Shown: piece by piece, positions 42,347 to 54,023 of the stretch
Numbering within the stretch: position 1 is the first letter of the stretch
Layout: each line of letters begins with the position of its first letter
Assembly: GCA_011037195.1 (NCBI GenBank)
Contig: JAAEAF010000672.1
Span: forward strand, 353,608 to 417,607
Origin: Triatoma infestans
Lineage: Eukaryota > Arthropoda > Insecta > Hemiptera > Reduviidae
Reading direction: 5' to 3'
DNA: 64,000 bases
Made by a program: the position numbers and the translations under genes
Notes under the pieces: generated by a model
The model's input: only the letters and a program-made list of their open reading frames with translations
Told to the model about the DNA's origin: nothing
Databases searched by the model: none

Positions 42347-44212
42347 CTAATATAGGTTATCACTAGTCACTAGGAATAGTTATCGAATTATTATTATCAT
42401 TGAAATAAAAAAATGTTAGTCATATATATAAACACAATAAAAATCTTTTCAATTAATACTAAGGTTTCACTTGGTTAACTTATGGTTTCAATACTTGTGA
42501 GTAGGCAAAGTGCCAATTGAACAAATGGAACTTTATTGATTCATAAAAGACAATACATTACAATTTGAACATACTTTATCATACGATCTAATAACACACA
42601 TAATGTAACCTAGCCCCAGAGGCTTAACCTTCGTCGACTATTTATAACCATTTAATATCCAGTGTACTACTCAATGGAATAATTTACAATTTCCTATTAT
42701 ACTTGTTTTGTTCTGTTACGTGTAACGCCAACATTTTGAAATATATATTTTAATATATTTGTGTCATTTCATTTTCTCTGTAATGTCATTGCAATGCTCT
42801 CTCGATAGACTGCAGATTATGTTGGTGTTTTCATTGAAGGTCATTTGAATTAGAGGAATTTCTTTTCTTGTAATCAACTTTTTTCCAGGAAATGTTTTAA
42901 AAGCAGATGAAAAAGATATGCTGAGTTCTCTGCATCATCTTATTTTAATCAATTTAAAAATTAAGTTTTCTTTCTATAGAAAACAGATCACTTTATTTCC
43001 ATCGACCATTGTGTGGAGTGTTTATCATTTTGGCAAGGTTTCTATTTAGTCGAGCGTACTAAAAATTGTAAAAACCAGAACGTTCCATAATTAGTATGTG
43101 TTTAGAAGTGTCCAGCGCGATCCGTAAGAAGCGTGATAAAATAATATATGTACATATAAGACAGAAATATGAACTTATGTGTGATGGGATATATGTATTA
43201 TTATATTGATTGAAATAAAATTCATGAATTGTTTCTCCATAAAACATTAAAGTACAATTGAATTAATTAAAATATAAAATATACTATTTTCAGTGAGAAA
43301 AATACAAGATTTTTATTAATTTTGATGCCATTTTTTACTACATACATATCGGACCAAAATAAAAATAATCAGAGTGACTATTACAAAACTCTACTATAAG
43401 CATGAATTTACTTTGGATCTATTTTAAGATAAATTACAGTTAATCATAGACTTAATTTATCTTTATTTATAGAATTAATTAGTTCCCTTTCCTAACAAGA
43501 TTTATTTCTAAAAAGAGGAAAATTGAAGAATAATCATTTTATTTGGATAAAATGATTATTCTTCAATTTTCCTCTTTGGAAATTACAATTTTCTTTTTTG
43601 GATTTTTGGAAATAATGATTGTAAGACGTCGTAAACATCGATTTTATTTTGTTTACAAAGAAATAAAAAGGAATGTTTATTGCTTGAAAAACTCTAGTGG
43701 AATTAACAATCAACTATTTCCTGCAAATGTCTTATCAAAAAAAAAAAAAAAAGTACAGTGGGGACCAGCATAATTGATAGTGTCATTGTTTTGTTTCCTT
43801 GTTTAAACAAAATGTTTGTAATTGTGAGCAAGTAAAAGGTTATTCAAAAATAATAAAAAATATGCCGCCTATTTTAATTATTCTTTTTTAATTTTATTTT
43901 ATTTTATGATAAGATTAATTCAACTTGAGTTTTAAGATATTTAGATAGATTATAATCGAAGAAAACATTGTTCTAATAACAGGTACCTCTTTGTTTTTTT
44001 AATTGAAATAAATTATTTTGGAAAAATATTTAATTCTACTTGAATTCTATGTGAATTTGGATCTTTCCTCTACTTTATTCATTATGTTCAAGAATAATTT
44101 TTGAAGAATTAATGTAATAATAATGAAATTCCTGTATAACCAAATTGCTATCAAATAATGAACCTTTATTTTTCTAAAATGCTTTTCTCTGCTGCCGAAG
44201 AATTTTTCATTT
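42347..44212. other. Divergent intergenic region PI synthase / RAB27
   Basis: A+T-rich and non-coding as far as can be seen. The only distinct structure is the long perfect hairpin at 43512-43577. Confidence 0.4.
43512..43577. repeat. Perfect hairpin, 30-bp arms, 6-nt loop
   Basis: Arm 43512-43541 is the exact reverse complement of 43548-43577, separated by TTTGGA. The arms read AAAGAGGAAAATTGAAG... and its complement. Confidence 0.9.
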
Positions 44213-45292
44213 ATGGACGGTGATTTCGACTATTTAATTAAGTTTCTATGTATTGGAAATTCTGGAGTTGGGAAAACAAGTTTTTTAAATTATTATACAA
44301 ACGGTACTTTTGATACCAGATTTTATTCAACCGTTGGTATTGATTTTGCCGTAAAGAAATTGGTAAGTTTCTTCAGAAAATAGTATTTCTTTCCTTTTTT
44401 CTTAAAAAAAAAGAAATTCAGAAGCACTGCTTATTTGTGAATATACACTCTTTTTATACAAAATGAAATTTTAGATTTATAAAATTCATGGACAAAATCG
44501 ACGCCTATGCTTACAAATTTGGGACACTGCTGGACAAGAAAGGTCAATAATATATCTTAAATATATAAGCAAAACATTATTTTGAATTTTAATGGTCAAT
44601 CAAGTTTTTTTTTTACGTTTTAGATTTCGAAGTTTGACCACTGCCTATTATCGAGAATCTATGGGATTTATTGTAATGTTTGATCTAACCAATGAACAAT
44701 CATTTCTTGATATTCGATATTGGCTTGAACAATTGAAGGTGAGGTTTTTGTTTTCAATTTTTTATATACTTAAAAAAATCGTTTAAATAAAAAAAATATT
44801 TATATAGCAACCTCAAAAAAAAATATATATACATATACTTACAGTTACATGCATATTGTGATAATCCTGATGTTATACTCTGTGGTAATAAATCAGATCT
44901 GCCCTTGGAGAGAGTGGTTAGTGAAGAAGATGCAGATGAAACGGCTGCAAGATACGGGTAAATTAATGTTTCAAAAGTTTAATCATTTTCAATTTAATTA
45001 CATAATTGAATCTTCTCAACCAATACGTTTTTTATATAATCATAAGCAGGGTTAGAATACATTTCATTCCAATTTAAATAGACTTTTACTGTTTATCTTT
45101 TTAAGGTTATCATATTTTGAAACAAGTGCAGCTACAGGTTCTAATGTATCAGCATCTGTAGAAATGCTTTTGGATCTTGTGATAAAAAAAATGGAATCTA
45201 CAGCTGAACAAGCTATACTTGATCGAAGAAGTTCTCGAAAACGTACTCTCTCTAAAACAGATGATCAACAGAGTTTAAAATGTTTTTGTTAG
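44213..45292 (+). CDS. RAB27: Small GTPase RAB27, complete
   Basis: Exons 44213-44362, 44475-44542, 44624-44738, 44845-44957 and about 45106-45292 give 210 residues. It starts [24 protein letters not shown], the RAB27-type N-terminus. The P-loop is GNSGVGKT (residues 15-22), switch I has STVGIDF (T40), switch [20 protein letters not shown] (Q71), then GNKSDL (125-130) and ETSA (154-157). It ends CFC, a CXC signal for double geranylgeranylation. RAB27 drives secretory-granule and exosome docking through Slp/Slac2 effectors. All catalytic residues are intact. Exon 5's first base is set by phase (one base uncertain). Confidence 0.93.
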
Positions 45293-46737
45293 ATTTTTTA
45301 ATATAAACTTTTTTAACACATTTTAAAAACTTTTATTTCTCATGAATTTTTTTAAATTATGATAAACATTAAAGGCGAAATTTAATTCTCTTCAAAGTAA
45401 ATGGGGAGCCGTACAATTAAACAGTAAATAAACATTCCTATAATTAAATCGGATGCGTAACATCGTAACACCCTCAGTATCTCCCTAAAATCAAGTTTTT
45501 CAGAAAAATATTTCAACATTGTTAAAACCATTTTCGAGAAAATCGCGTAAAATTGAATTAAAAAAAAAAACTACCAGTATAATAGCATTTCCAGGTGTCG
45601 TAAGTGTATATAGATTACTTTGGATGCGTTGGGTTAAGATCCCTGACACTGCAGCCATTACAGATTAGACACTGGAGGACCTATAAATAAAAAAATTACT
45701 GTTATATATTCAATGATTATTTTAATTCAATAGATAGATAAGATGTTTATTTTTTCTTTTTATCTGACATAGACACAAAAAATATCCACAAAACATCACA
45801 AAGGCAATGATCTTACGGCCGTCTGTCATATATTAATTCAATACATAATACATATTCAGTCGTTATCATATTATACATTCATCCATATAATTTTTTGGCA
45901 AAATCAGAAATAAATAATTTTATTATTCTCAAATGATTTGTATCGAAAACTGCGATGTCATGCACTGTTCGAGATGAAGAACTCTAACAATATCCAAATT
46001 GTGAAACTATCATATGAATTCTTGGTCTAAATAAAATTTTATACTTCTTTTTTTGTCCATATCGTTCAGCTGTATTTTATACATTATAAATGTATATAAC
46101 GTTTTTAGACATTATAAATTAACTATAATATTCAATTTGAGTAGTCTTGAGTCTTGGCTAAAATTATTCTTCTTCAACATAATAGCTCTATTGGCGGACA
46201 CCTAAGTAAAGAATAATTAAATAAAATATTGCAATTGTAGTGAATGATGTTACCATAACAACGTGCAGCACCATGTGACCCATTCGATAAAATGTTATGA
46301 CTTAAATTTAATACTTACCTTTAGTGTTTAAATTCGAGGTTTTTTTCTTAAATTTAATTTTTAAAAAATTGGTAGGTATCTGGTTTTATGTCTAACATTT
46401 TTTTTTACATAAATAATTCAAAGATGTAACTAATTAAGAAGTTTATGGTTGCATTTGAAATTAGTATGTTATTGAACATATGAAGAAATTGAAATTCTAC
46501 TCAACTACAAGTAAGTACGAATAGAAATATCGGGCATACAGCAATATGTCCATAAATTAAAAAAGGGTGAAGGAAATACTTGAGTTATTTTGAAAATACA
46601 ATCTACAGTTTTATTGTTAATTATGACCCAAAAGAATTAGATACATTATACCAAAAGAATTGGTTGATATTTACTTAAAAAATAAATAAATGGTAGCAAG
46701 TTAGAAATAGAAGGAAAAGTGAAAAAATAATAGAAAA
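45293..46737. other. Intergenic, no gene recognised
   Basis: A+T-rich. Words such as ACCATTTTCGAGAAAATCGCG (about 45530) echo the F1 family and may be an old fragment. Confidence 0.3.
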
Positions 46738-49700
46738 ATGTTGTACGGTGTAATAGGCAAATTGTTTAATATAAGGACCACACCAATCAGCGATAATGGA
46801 AATGTTAAACGTGATTTATGGACACTTAACGATAACAATTATAATATAATTTCACAAACGGATTATCCATTTATTTATGATGAAAGTTCAATACAGGAAT
46901 TACTAATAAAATTTAATAAAGGTAAATTTAATGATATTTCGTCAATGAATTTATTACCCAAACAGAAAAATTTTGATCCGTCTCTATATAAATTGCCAGA
47001 TTCAAAACGTGATCCATCAGATCATTCGAAGCTATATAATTACAGTTTAACAGCTTTAGAAGAAGAAAACGACCCCAAAATAAGTAAAAATGATGACATT
47101 AATAACGATACACTAAAAAGAACTAAAAAGAAAAAACATAGAAAGAAGTATTTTAAAATACAGCTGAACGATATGGACAAAAAAAGAAGTATAAAATTTG
47201 ATTTACATCCAATGGTAGAAGAGTTTATGATTAGAACTATAGATAAACTTACTGCTAATATGCCTAAAGAAAAACAGAATAAAAGGAAAACAAAGAGAGA
47301 ATCAGACCATGAAGATGAAGAAGAAGAAATCCGTGAAAAATTAAGAATAATGCAGGTATTGAGAGATTTACAAAAGGAAGAGGAAGAACAAAAGAAACAA
47401 TCATCTCATTTATTAAATGTATCAAGTAATTTGCGTGAATCTGATGATTTATTAAAGGAAGATGGTAATGCAGAGAAAGTACAACAAAAAAGACCACCAA
47501 TTATCTCAAGTACTTTACGTAAATCTGTTCGTTCGAGCGCTGCAAAACAATCGAATACTGTTTACAAGCCCACCAGCGGTAAATCAGAAGTGCCTGTACT
47601 GGAAGGAGACTTAAATGAATTAGAACGAGAATTGAGTGTATTTGATCCAGGGATTACCGGTTCGTCTGCTACACATTATACAAGACGTCCTTCGGTGAAT
47701 GTGTTGGCAGAAATAGAAAAGAAAGAAACACAAAATAATGTATCAAAAATGTCGAATAATGTGCGTAAACAAAACTTAATGACACCAGGTAAAACAAACA
47801 TATTTGATCGTAAACAAATTGGTGCTTTATATGATTCAGATCAAGATAAAGCAATTACGAAAGATATGTATACAAAAATTGGTGGTAAAAAAACAAACGA
47901 TTTAGGTGTAGAAATCATAGAATTTGATAAAACTCAACTAAATAAAACTGTGAATAGTATTGACAAATCAACCTCTAGTCATGATTTAACGAAAAAAGAT
48001 GCAACCACAATCACTGAACCAAATTCAAAAACTACACCAACCGAGCAAAAGAAAATCCTTCATTTTACTGATGCAGACCGTATAGTATATCCATTATACA
48101 ATATCGAAGACAGTAGAACTGAAAATAATAAATACAAACAAATAGAAATTTCTCGACTCAAAAAGCACAAAGAAATCAATACAATTGAAAATGACAACTT
48201 ACTGAATTTTGAACGAACTGGTAAAAATACTATTACAGATTTACAATTTACTCATCAAAATATACCAAATAAAAATGTGTTGTATTTCAATTATAAATCA
48301 TCATTGTTTCAAATAAAACTTAAAGAATTTTTACAAAATAAATTGGAAGAAAAGAGAAAACATTTAATATGTAGCAGAAGTACTGGAAATCTAGAAATTC
48401 CATACAGCTTGAATCGGGAAAATATTAAAGATTTTCCAAAAATTAAAGAAGAAAATTCATTTTGCTATAATAGTATGAATAACAATATTACGAAAAAACA
48501 ATCACGTATTTCCACAATTAAAAAGTCACGGATTATACGAAAATTAGCGGCAACATGTGCGTATCCCTTAATTAAATCTACAAGTGTAGGAGTTACAAAA
48601 AGTTATAATAAAGGTAATAAATTATATTTCAATACAAAATTATTATTAAACAGTGAAAAAACTAATAAATTAGATAAAACTATTGCTAATCAATGTGTAA
48701 ATGGAATAAAAAAAAAAAATGAAATAGCTCAAACACTACGAAGAATAAATAGTCTTAAAGATGCAAGTGATAATTTAGAGAATTTTCTAAAAGACTTGAA
48801 TGTAGTAAAAAATGATGAGCCTAGAATTGCAACGATTATATCATCACGTTTCAAAGAAAATTGCACAAAAGGTGGTGGTAGCAATAATAGTGGAAAACAG
48901 AAAGATTCTGTTGATATTAGAAATGAACCACCAAATAATGTTAAATTTTCAAAGAATTCCCAACATATTATTATGCCTGTTTACATAAATATAGATACAT
49001 TGAACAATGAAAATGGCGACAGTTCTGAAAATGAAAACTCTAATGAAACAAATTCCGTTACTTCTAAAACTTTTCAGAAAACAATAATAATTCCCGCAGC
49101 ACATAAGAGAGTCTATTTAGAAAACTTTCGAAAACCAAACAAAGAAACTGTAAACAAAATAGATAATGCTGAACAAAGCAAACAACACTATAATAACAGT
49201 TTTTCATTGAATAAAAATGCTGATGGAGAACAAGAAGAAATAGAATCAATGAAATTATACAATTCAATTTCACAATGTTTAACTAGTAAGAAAATTATAG
49301 AATCAACAATGTTTATGAGAAAGGAAAACAGTATTGAACAAAGAATTGATTATGATTTAGCAACACAAAAACAAGAAACTTGTAAAGTAAGAAATAGTGA
49401 GAAAATGTATGAAATTTTACATATTACCGGTAGTAATGCTGTAACTGAAAGTAATTATTTATTGAGTAATGAAAATAATAGCTCTAATAATCAATCTACA
49501 ATAAAATTAAATGTACAGTGTCAAAATTTTAAAACAGTTGAATTTAACAGTTACGCCGATTTATACACTAATAAGATTATATTACCAAAATGTATGGACA
49601 ATTTTATTGTTACTGAAGAACATACTGGACAGGAGAATTATGTTAAAAATGAAAATAAAGATGCCAACGATTTCTCTGATCAGCAGTCAGTTACAGGTGA

Positions 49701-50610
49701 GCAAAAAAATAGTAATCATTCAAAACAAAGTGTTTCAAATTCTAACGGAAGTAACAACTATTTTAAGCATAAAAAAACTGTACAAATACTCCAAGAAAAT
49801 CAGGTGTATGAAACGACAGGCACAGTAAAACAAAGAAAACCTAGTTCAATTGAAATTTATGAAACTTCCAGCAAAAATACGATTTCACAATTGAGTGGAA
49901 CACCTAAATCAACGCAACAATTCTGTGGAAACTTGTCGAATAGTACTATTGTATGTAAAAAGATAAAATCATCCTATATTGATACAATTTATACAAATGA
50001 TTCTGAAAAAAATATATTAAGTAAAACTGAATGTTTAGCAAATAATATGTTAAATAGTGGATACAGTAAACATGAAGAGGTGTACAGTGCAAATATTGAT
50101 CAAAATAATGAAAAAATTGTAAAAAATACAATAGAGGACATACCTTTGTTTAATATTGAAGAATATGATATATATACTACTGGCAATTCAACAAATAAAC
50201 TTAGTAGACTAAAGGATTGTACACCGTCTGCCATTACCAAAAATGAATATAGTAATTTTTCCAATCAAACTAGAATCCCAGAATCAGACACAATGTTATT
50301 TTGTTTAAATAGTGAATTTTATGTCAACGAAACAAATACAAATAAATCAATGAATGTGATGATGAATAATACTAAAGTAAATACTAAATTAGAAAATAAA
50401 ACATCATCAGGTACTTATGAAACTTTATCGCATCAATGCAAAGATAAACCCGTCAACGATGTAAATAATAAAGGCGATTATTTTAAAAGAGAAGTAAATA
50501 AAGAAAATTTCAAACAAACAACCGGCGCTAGTAATAAATCTATTGTCAATTTTGATGATGATTTTTTTGAAAAGTCTATCAGAAATTCAATAAGTGTTGT
50601 CTATGTGTAA
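46738..50610 (+). CDS. Orphan 1290-residue Asn/Lys/Ser-rich protein, single exon
   Basis: One uninterrupted frame of 1290 codons in very A+T-rich DNA, far beyond chance. An in-frame TGA six codons upstream supports this ATG. No catalytic or structural domain was recognised. Visible parts are a less biased N-terminus (about residues 1-100: MLYGVIGKLFNIRTTP, QTDYPFIYDESS), a basic cluster (about 127-137, KRTKKKKHRKK), FDLHPMVEEFMIRTIDKL (about 154-171), a charged helical stretch (about 190-220, HEDEEEEIREKLRIMQVLRDL), then about 1000 residues dominated by N, K, S, T, I and E, probably disordered. There is no signal peptide or membrane segment. It could be a fast-evolving insect nuclear or cytoskeletal protein; no function is claimed. 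Confidence 0.85.
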   Translation: MLYGVIGKLFNIRTTPISDNGNVKRDLWTLNDNNYNIISQTDYPFIYDESSIQELLIKFNKGKFNDISSMNLLPKQKNFDPSLYKLPDSKRDPSDHSKLYNYSLTALEEENDPKISKNDDINNDTLKRTKKKKHRKKYFKIQLNDMDKKRSIKFDLHPMVEEFMIRTIDKLTANMPKEKQNKRKTKRESDHEDEEEEIREKLRIMQVLRDLQKEEEEQKKQSSHLLNVSSNLRESDDLLKEDGNAEKVQQKRPPIISSTLRKSVRSSAAKQSNTVYKPTSGKSEVPVLEGDLNELERELSVFDPGITGSSATHYTRRPSVNVLAEIEKKETQNNVSKMSNNVRKQNLMTPGKTNIFDRKQIGALYDSDQDKAITKDMYTKIGGKKTNDLGVEIIEFDKTQLNKTVNSIDKSTSSHDLTKKDATTITEPNSKTTPTEQKKILHFTDADRIVYPLYNIEDSRTENNKYKQIEISRLKKHKEINTIENDNLLNFERTGKNTITDLQFTHQNIPNKNVLYFNYKSSLFQIKLKEFLQNKLEEKRKHLICSRSTGNLEIPYSLNRENIKDFPKIKEENSFCYNSMNNNITKKQSRISTIKKSRIIRKLAATCAYPLIKSTSVGVTKSYNKGNKLYFNTKLLLNSEKTNKLDKTIANQCVNGIKKKNEIAQTLRRINSLKDASDNLENFLKDLNVVKNDEPRIATIISSRFKENCTKGGGSNNSGKQKDSVDIRNEPPNNVKFSKNSQHIIMPVYINIDTLNNENGDSSENENSNETNSVTSKTFQKTIIIPAAHKRVYLENFRKPNKETVNKIDNAEQSKQHYNNSFSLNKNADGEQEEIESMKLYNSISQCLTSKKIIESTMFMRKENSIEQRIDYDLATQKQETCKVRNSEKMYEILHITGSNAVTESNYLLSNENNSSNNQSTIKLNVQCQNFKTVEFNSYADLYTNKIILPKCMDNFIVTEEHTGQENYVKNENKDANDFSDQQSVTGEQKNSNHSKQSVSNSNGSNNYFKHKKTVQILQENQVYETTGTVKQRKPSSIEIYETSSKNTISQLSGTPKSTQQFCGNLSNSTIVCKKIKSSYIDTIYTNDSEKNILSKTECLANNMLNSGYSKHEEVYSANIDQNNEKIVKNTIEDIPLFNIEEYDIYTTGNSTNKLSRLKDCTPSAITKNEYSNFSNQTRIPESDTMLFCLNSEFYVNETNTNKSMNVMMNNTKVNTKLENKTSSGTYETLSHQCKDKPVNDVNNKGDYFKREVNKENFKQTTGASNKSIVNFDDDFFEKSIRNSISVVYV

Positions 50611-50869
50611 TGCGATTTGTTATTTGTTTTTGTTAATTTTTTTTTGTGTTTGTTTGTTGTGTGTTTTGTTTTAATTAAACAATATTGATTTAAAGAGAAA
50701 TCTGACCAGTTTTTTCTTGAATTTATTTTCTCTTACTGCTGTAAGAGAAAGTGTATGGCAACCGGTCAAAATTTAAAACTGAATTTAAACCGAAAAACAA
50801 AAACTTTGAGAAGCCCAAATTTAATATTCCATTCATATATATAAATGAATATATAAATAAATATATATA
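50611..50869. other. 3' flank of the orphan gene
   Basis: T-rich 3' UTR-like DNA. CTCTTACTGCTGTAAGAGAAAGT near 50729 resembles an F1 terminal hairpin. Confidence 0.35.
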
Positions 50870-51066
50870 AGTAAAGTAATGCCATTTTTTCAGGCGGGCT
50901 TAACCAAATTAAGTGGCATGGACGGGGGCGGAAGCACCTACTTTACTATTAACATTTTTTTAAACGAATATAAAATGTAGCAGTTATACATAACACGGGA
51001 CTCGATCTAGGGCCTTCCCAGTTACAAGTCCATGCTCATAACCACTACACCAACACCATATGTAGG
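50870..51066 (-). repeat. SINE family 2, tRNA-derived
   Basis: On the minus strand, GTTGGTGTAGTGGTTATGAGCA is an A-box-bearing head, then TGGACTTGTAACTGGGAAGG with an anticodon-loop-like CTTGTAA (TGT, threonine-like), then B-box AGATCGAGTCC. The body continues to about 50870. It differs from SINE family 1 in head and body. Confidence 0.7.
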
Positions 51067-51189
51067 GACCCTCTAAATCACAATTTTGAAGATTTAACAT
51101 GATCTAACAAGGTATCGTTCCCTACCGCCTATATTTAATACGAAATTTAATAATTAAACTTTAGTAAAAAATTAAAATGAAGCTAGAGA

Positions 51190-52915
51190 CGATCTAGGAA
51201 TTCTAGTTTCAGCTCCTTGAAGTAGCTGCATTCTACTCCACCCAACGACCATACTACCCTGATATTCTTGATGTGGCACTTGGTCACAATCTTTCATCTC
51301 CCTGCTCCCAACAGTACTACGTAATTGGACTCACATCATCTACCAGTTATAATTAAAACTCAACAGAAATTGCAATATACTCTGCCCGTTCCTCGCCTCA
51401 TAGAGGATAAAACTGACTGGGAAACTTGTGGAACAGAACTTGACAGACATATTGAGATTCCAGTTCCTTATGAAAATATAGAAAACATCGACTACGCTAT
51501 GGACAACTTTATAGAGTCTATAAAAACAACAATAAAAAATGCAACATACAAAAAACACACTGATCCATGACCATACAAAACACAAACAAGCCAAACACCA
51601 AATTACATTCTGCAACTGATCCTGAAAAAAACAGGATCTAAAGGCTTTGGCAACGCCCTAGAAACTACTACACATTAAAGCTGAATCGGCTAAACAGGAA
51701 AATAAAATAGGAACTATTCAACTACAGGACTAACAGATATAGAAAACACCTTCAGCAGGTAAAACCCAAGAAGATCAAAATCTTAGGAAAGAAAGTAGTC
51801 GTATCTTAAGACAATATCCCACAAGAACTGCAACAGCTACGGCAACTCAGACGAAGAAAAATGCGAAATAATAGGTTCACATCTTAACAACATTCTGCAC
51901 CCAACACACCATCAATGAACCTGAACATCAGGATATAATTGAATACATCAATACCGCTTTACAAAATGTCGGATTACCATTAATTATATCACTTCTACAA
52001 TACTATATACAAATATTAAAACAACTGAAAAATGCCAGGAGAAGACCTCATACCTAATCAAGTATAAAACATTTAAAAAAGAAATCGCACATATTTCTTC
52101 AATTTTCAACGCCTGCTTACGAAGTAGGTGCTTACCTGCAAAATGAACAATGCAATAATAATTGTCTCCCATAAAGCTGGGAAACCTAAGGACAACCCCG
52201 GAACCTATAGACCGATTAGCCTCTTAACAACTCTCTCAAAATTATTTGAAAAACTCTCCACACACGAATTCTTGAATTTCTCAATTCTGTCTCACACATT
52301 CCAACACATCAATTCGACTTCGGACAAAATCATTCAACCACCCATCAGCCCCAACGAATAATAGAATTAATAGCTTCAGATTTTGATAGAAAATGTACAC
52401 CAGTTGTCTTTTTTGATGTCTCCTCAGCTTTTGACACCGTCTGGCATGAAGGTCTGTTATACAAATTAAAATCTCTAGCTTCCCAAAATACCTATATGAC
52501 ACCACAATTGCAGTCATTTCTCCAGAACAGGGCCTTTCAAGTAAGAGTCAGAGCTGGCAACGCCCTCAATCTGACCCTTTTTAGCACTTACTGCCATGAT
52601 ATGCGTCTACCAACGGACGCCTTACTGTCGACATACTAATCACCACTCAACAGTACGATCCCCAACAGGCAATAACAAAACTGCAAACAAATACAAACAG
52701 ATATAAACACTAGAAACAAAACATCTACAAACAGAGAAAAATTTTTGCCTTGCACAGACACACTACCAAATATAACTGTGGCAAACTTTCAAATCCCTTG
52801 GGCTCCCACTGTGCAAACTGTAAAGTACCTGGGACTTTTTTTAGACACCAAACTAACATGGAATTAACGACAGCTTACACACGACTTAAACAATTATAGT
52901 CTATCATAAACTGAA
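51190..52915 (+). pseudogene. Jockey-like LINE ORF2, decayed
   Basis: The endonuclease end appears as DVALGHN and, after a break, SHHLPVIIK (about 51325). The linker is PYENIENIDYAMDNFIESIK. Reverse transcriptase follows: AGKPKDNPGTYRPISLLTTLSKLFEKL (about 52170-52255), then FFDVSSAFDTVWHEGLLYKL (about 52410-52470), and finally YLGLFLDTKLTWN (about 52830-52865). The YADD region is missing, deleted around 52590-52720. Not functional. Confidence 0.8.
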
Positions 52916-54020
52916 AGACACCGTTAAAGCATGAATGCACATTTATCACTTTTGCGGAAAAAGCGTTACCAAACCTAGAGATAGCGGACAGGTGATTGGT
53001 AAGACGATAGTGAGGGGTTGACTGAAACCTATAAAAGGTGTTTTCGGATTAGATTAGAGCGCATAATTCTAATTTACTAGCAGTGGTAATACATTTGAAA
53101 ATTTTATTGTTTGATCTTGATATAAAGTTCTATTTGCGCCGATATATTCTACGCCTTTAGTGTTTATGGTATGGTGTGGTTCTCCATTGCCTGCTTCATT
53201 CTTTTTTCGACTCAGATGGCTTCACTACTGAATTTCGAAAATAGAAATGTACTTATACAACATTTAAAATACTGAGAAAAACAATGTATATTGATGTAAT
53301 AAAATAAAAGAATGAGCTATAATATTAAAACCTTACTATAAACCACACCATCTTGCTCTTTTAAAATATCCTAATTACATACAATGTCTTCCATAAAAAT
53401 CTACAGAATCTACCATATTAAATCATTAACATCTCAATGGCAATTTTGTCCATTTTGTTTTATACAAAATGTAGGTAATCATTGCAGGCCAAATAAATTG
53501 TAGGTAATAAACCACCATGTCATTATTTATGGTCATATTTATTATTATTTATAAAGCAAATTACTCGTTATGTTCTCCGCTAGATGGCAGGCTTTCAAGT
53601 TCCCCAGCATTCATTATAATGGAACCAAATACTTCTCAAAGTTCTCCTAGATGGCAGAAGCATTCATGTACCATATGCGCCCACATACTACTGTAATAAC
53701 ATTTTTGTCCCCTTTCAAAGACAGTAAATTAATCTTTTAACTTTTTTATTGGGAAAGCAAAAAAAATATAGGTTATTCATTGAAATAACTAGTTCAATGT
53801 AATTGTATGTAAAGTATGTGCAGGCAATAATTTTCCAGAAATAGATTTTAGGGGCTCCTGGAGAAGAGGTGAGATTAGAATACACTGTAAAATGTCGGTT
53901 GAGTGTAACGTTAATTGTTTAATGTTTAATTTATTTAATAATAATGAGAATTGGTTAACTGTAAAAGACGAACTGGAAAACTAGAACGTTCTAGTAACTA
54001 GAAAAATCAAATTTCCTAAC
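52916..54020. other. Intergenic, two CTCF-like words
   Basis: No gene seen. CCGCTAGATGGCAG (53577-53590) and CTCCTAGATGGCAG (53644-53657) stand 67 bp apart in the same orientation. Confidence 0.35.
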
Positions 54021-54023
54021 CTT

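Noticed and set aside
51000..51066. Possible tRNA-Thr gene
   Set aside because: No clean acceptor stem, and the sequence continues into a SINE-like body.
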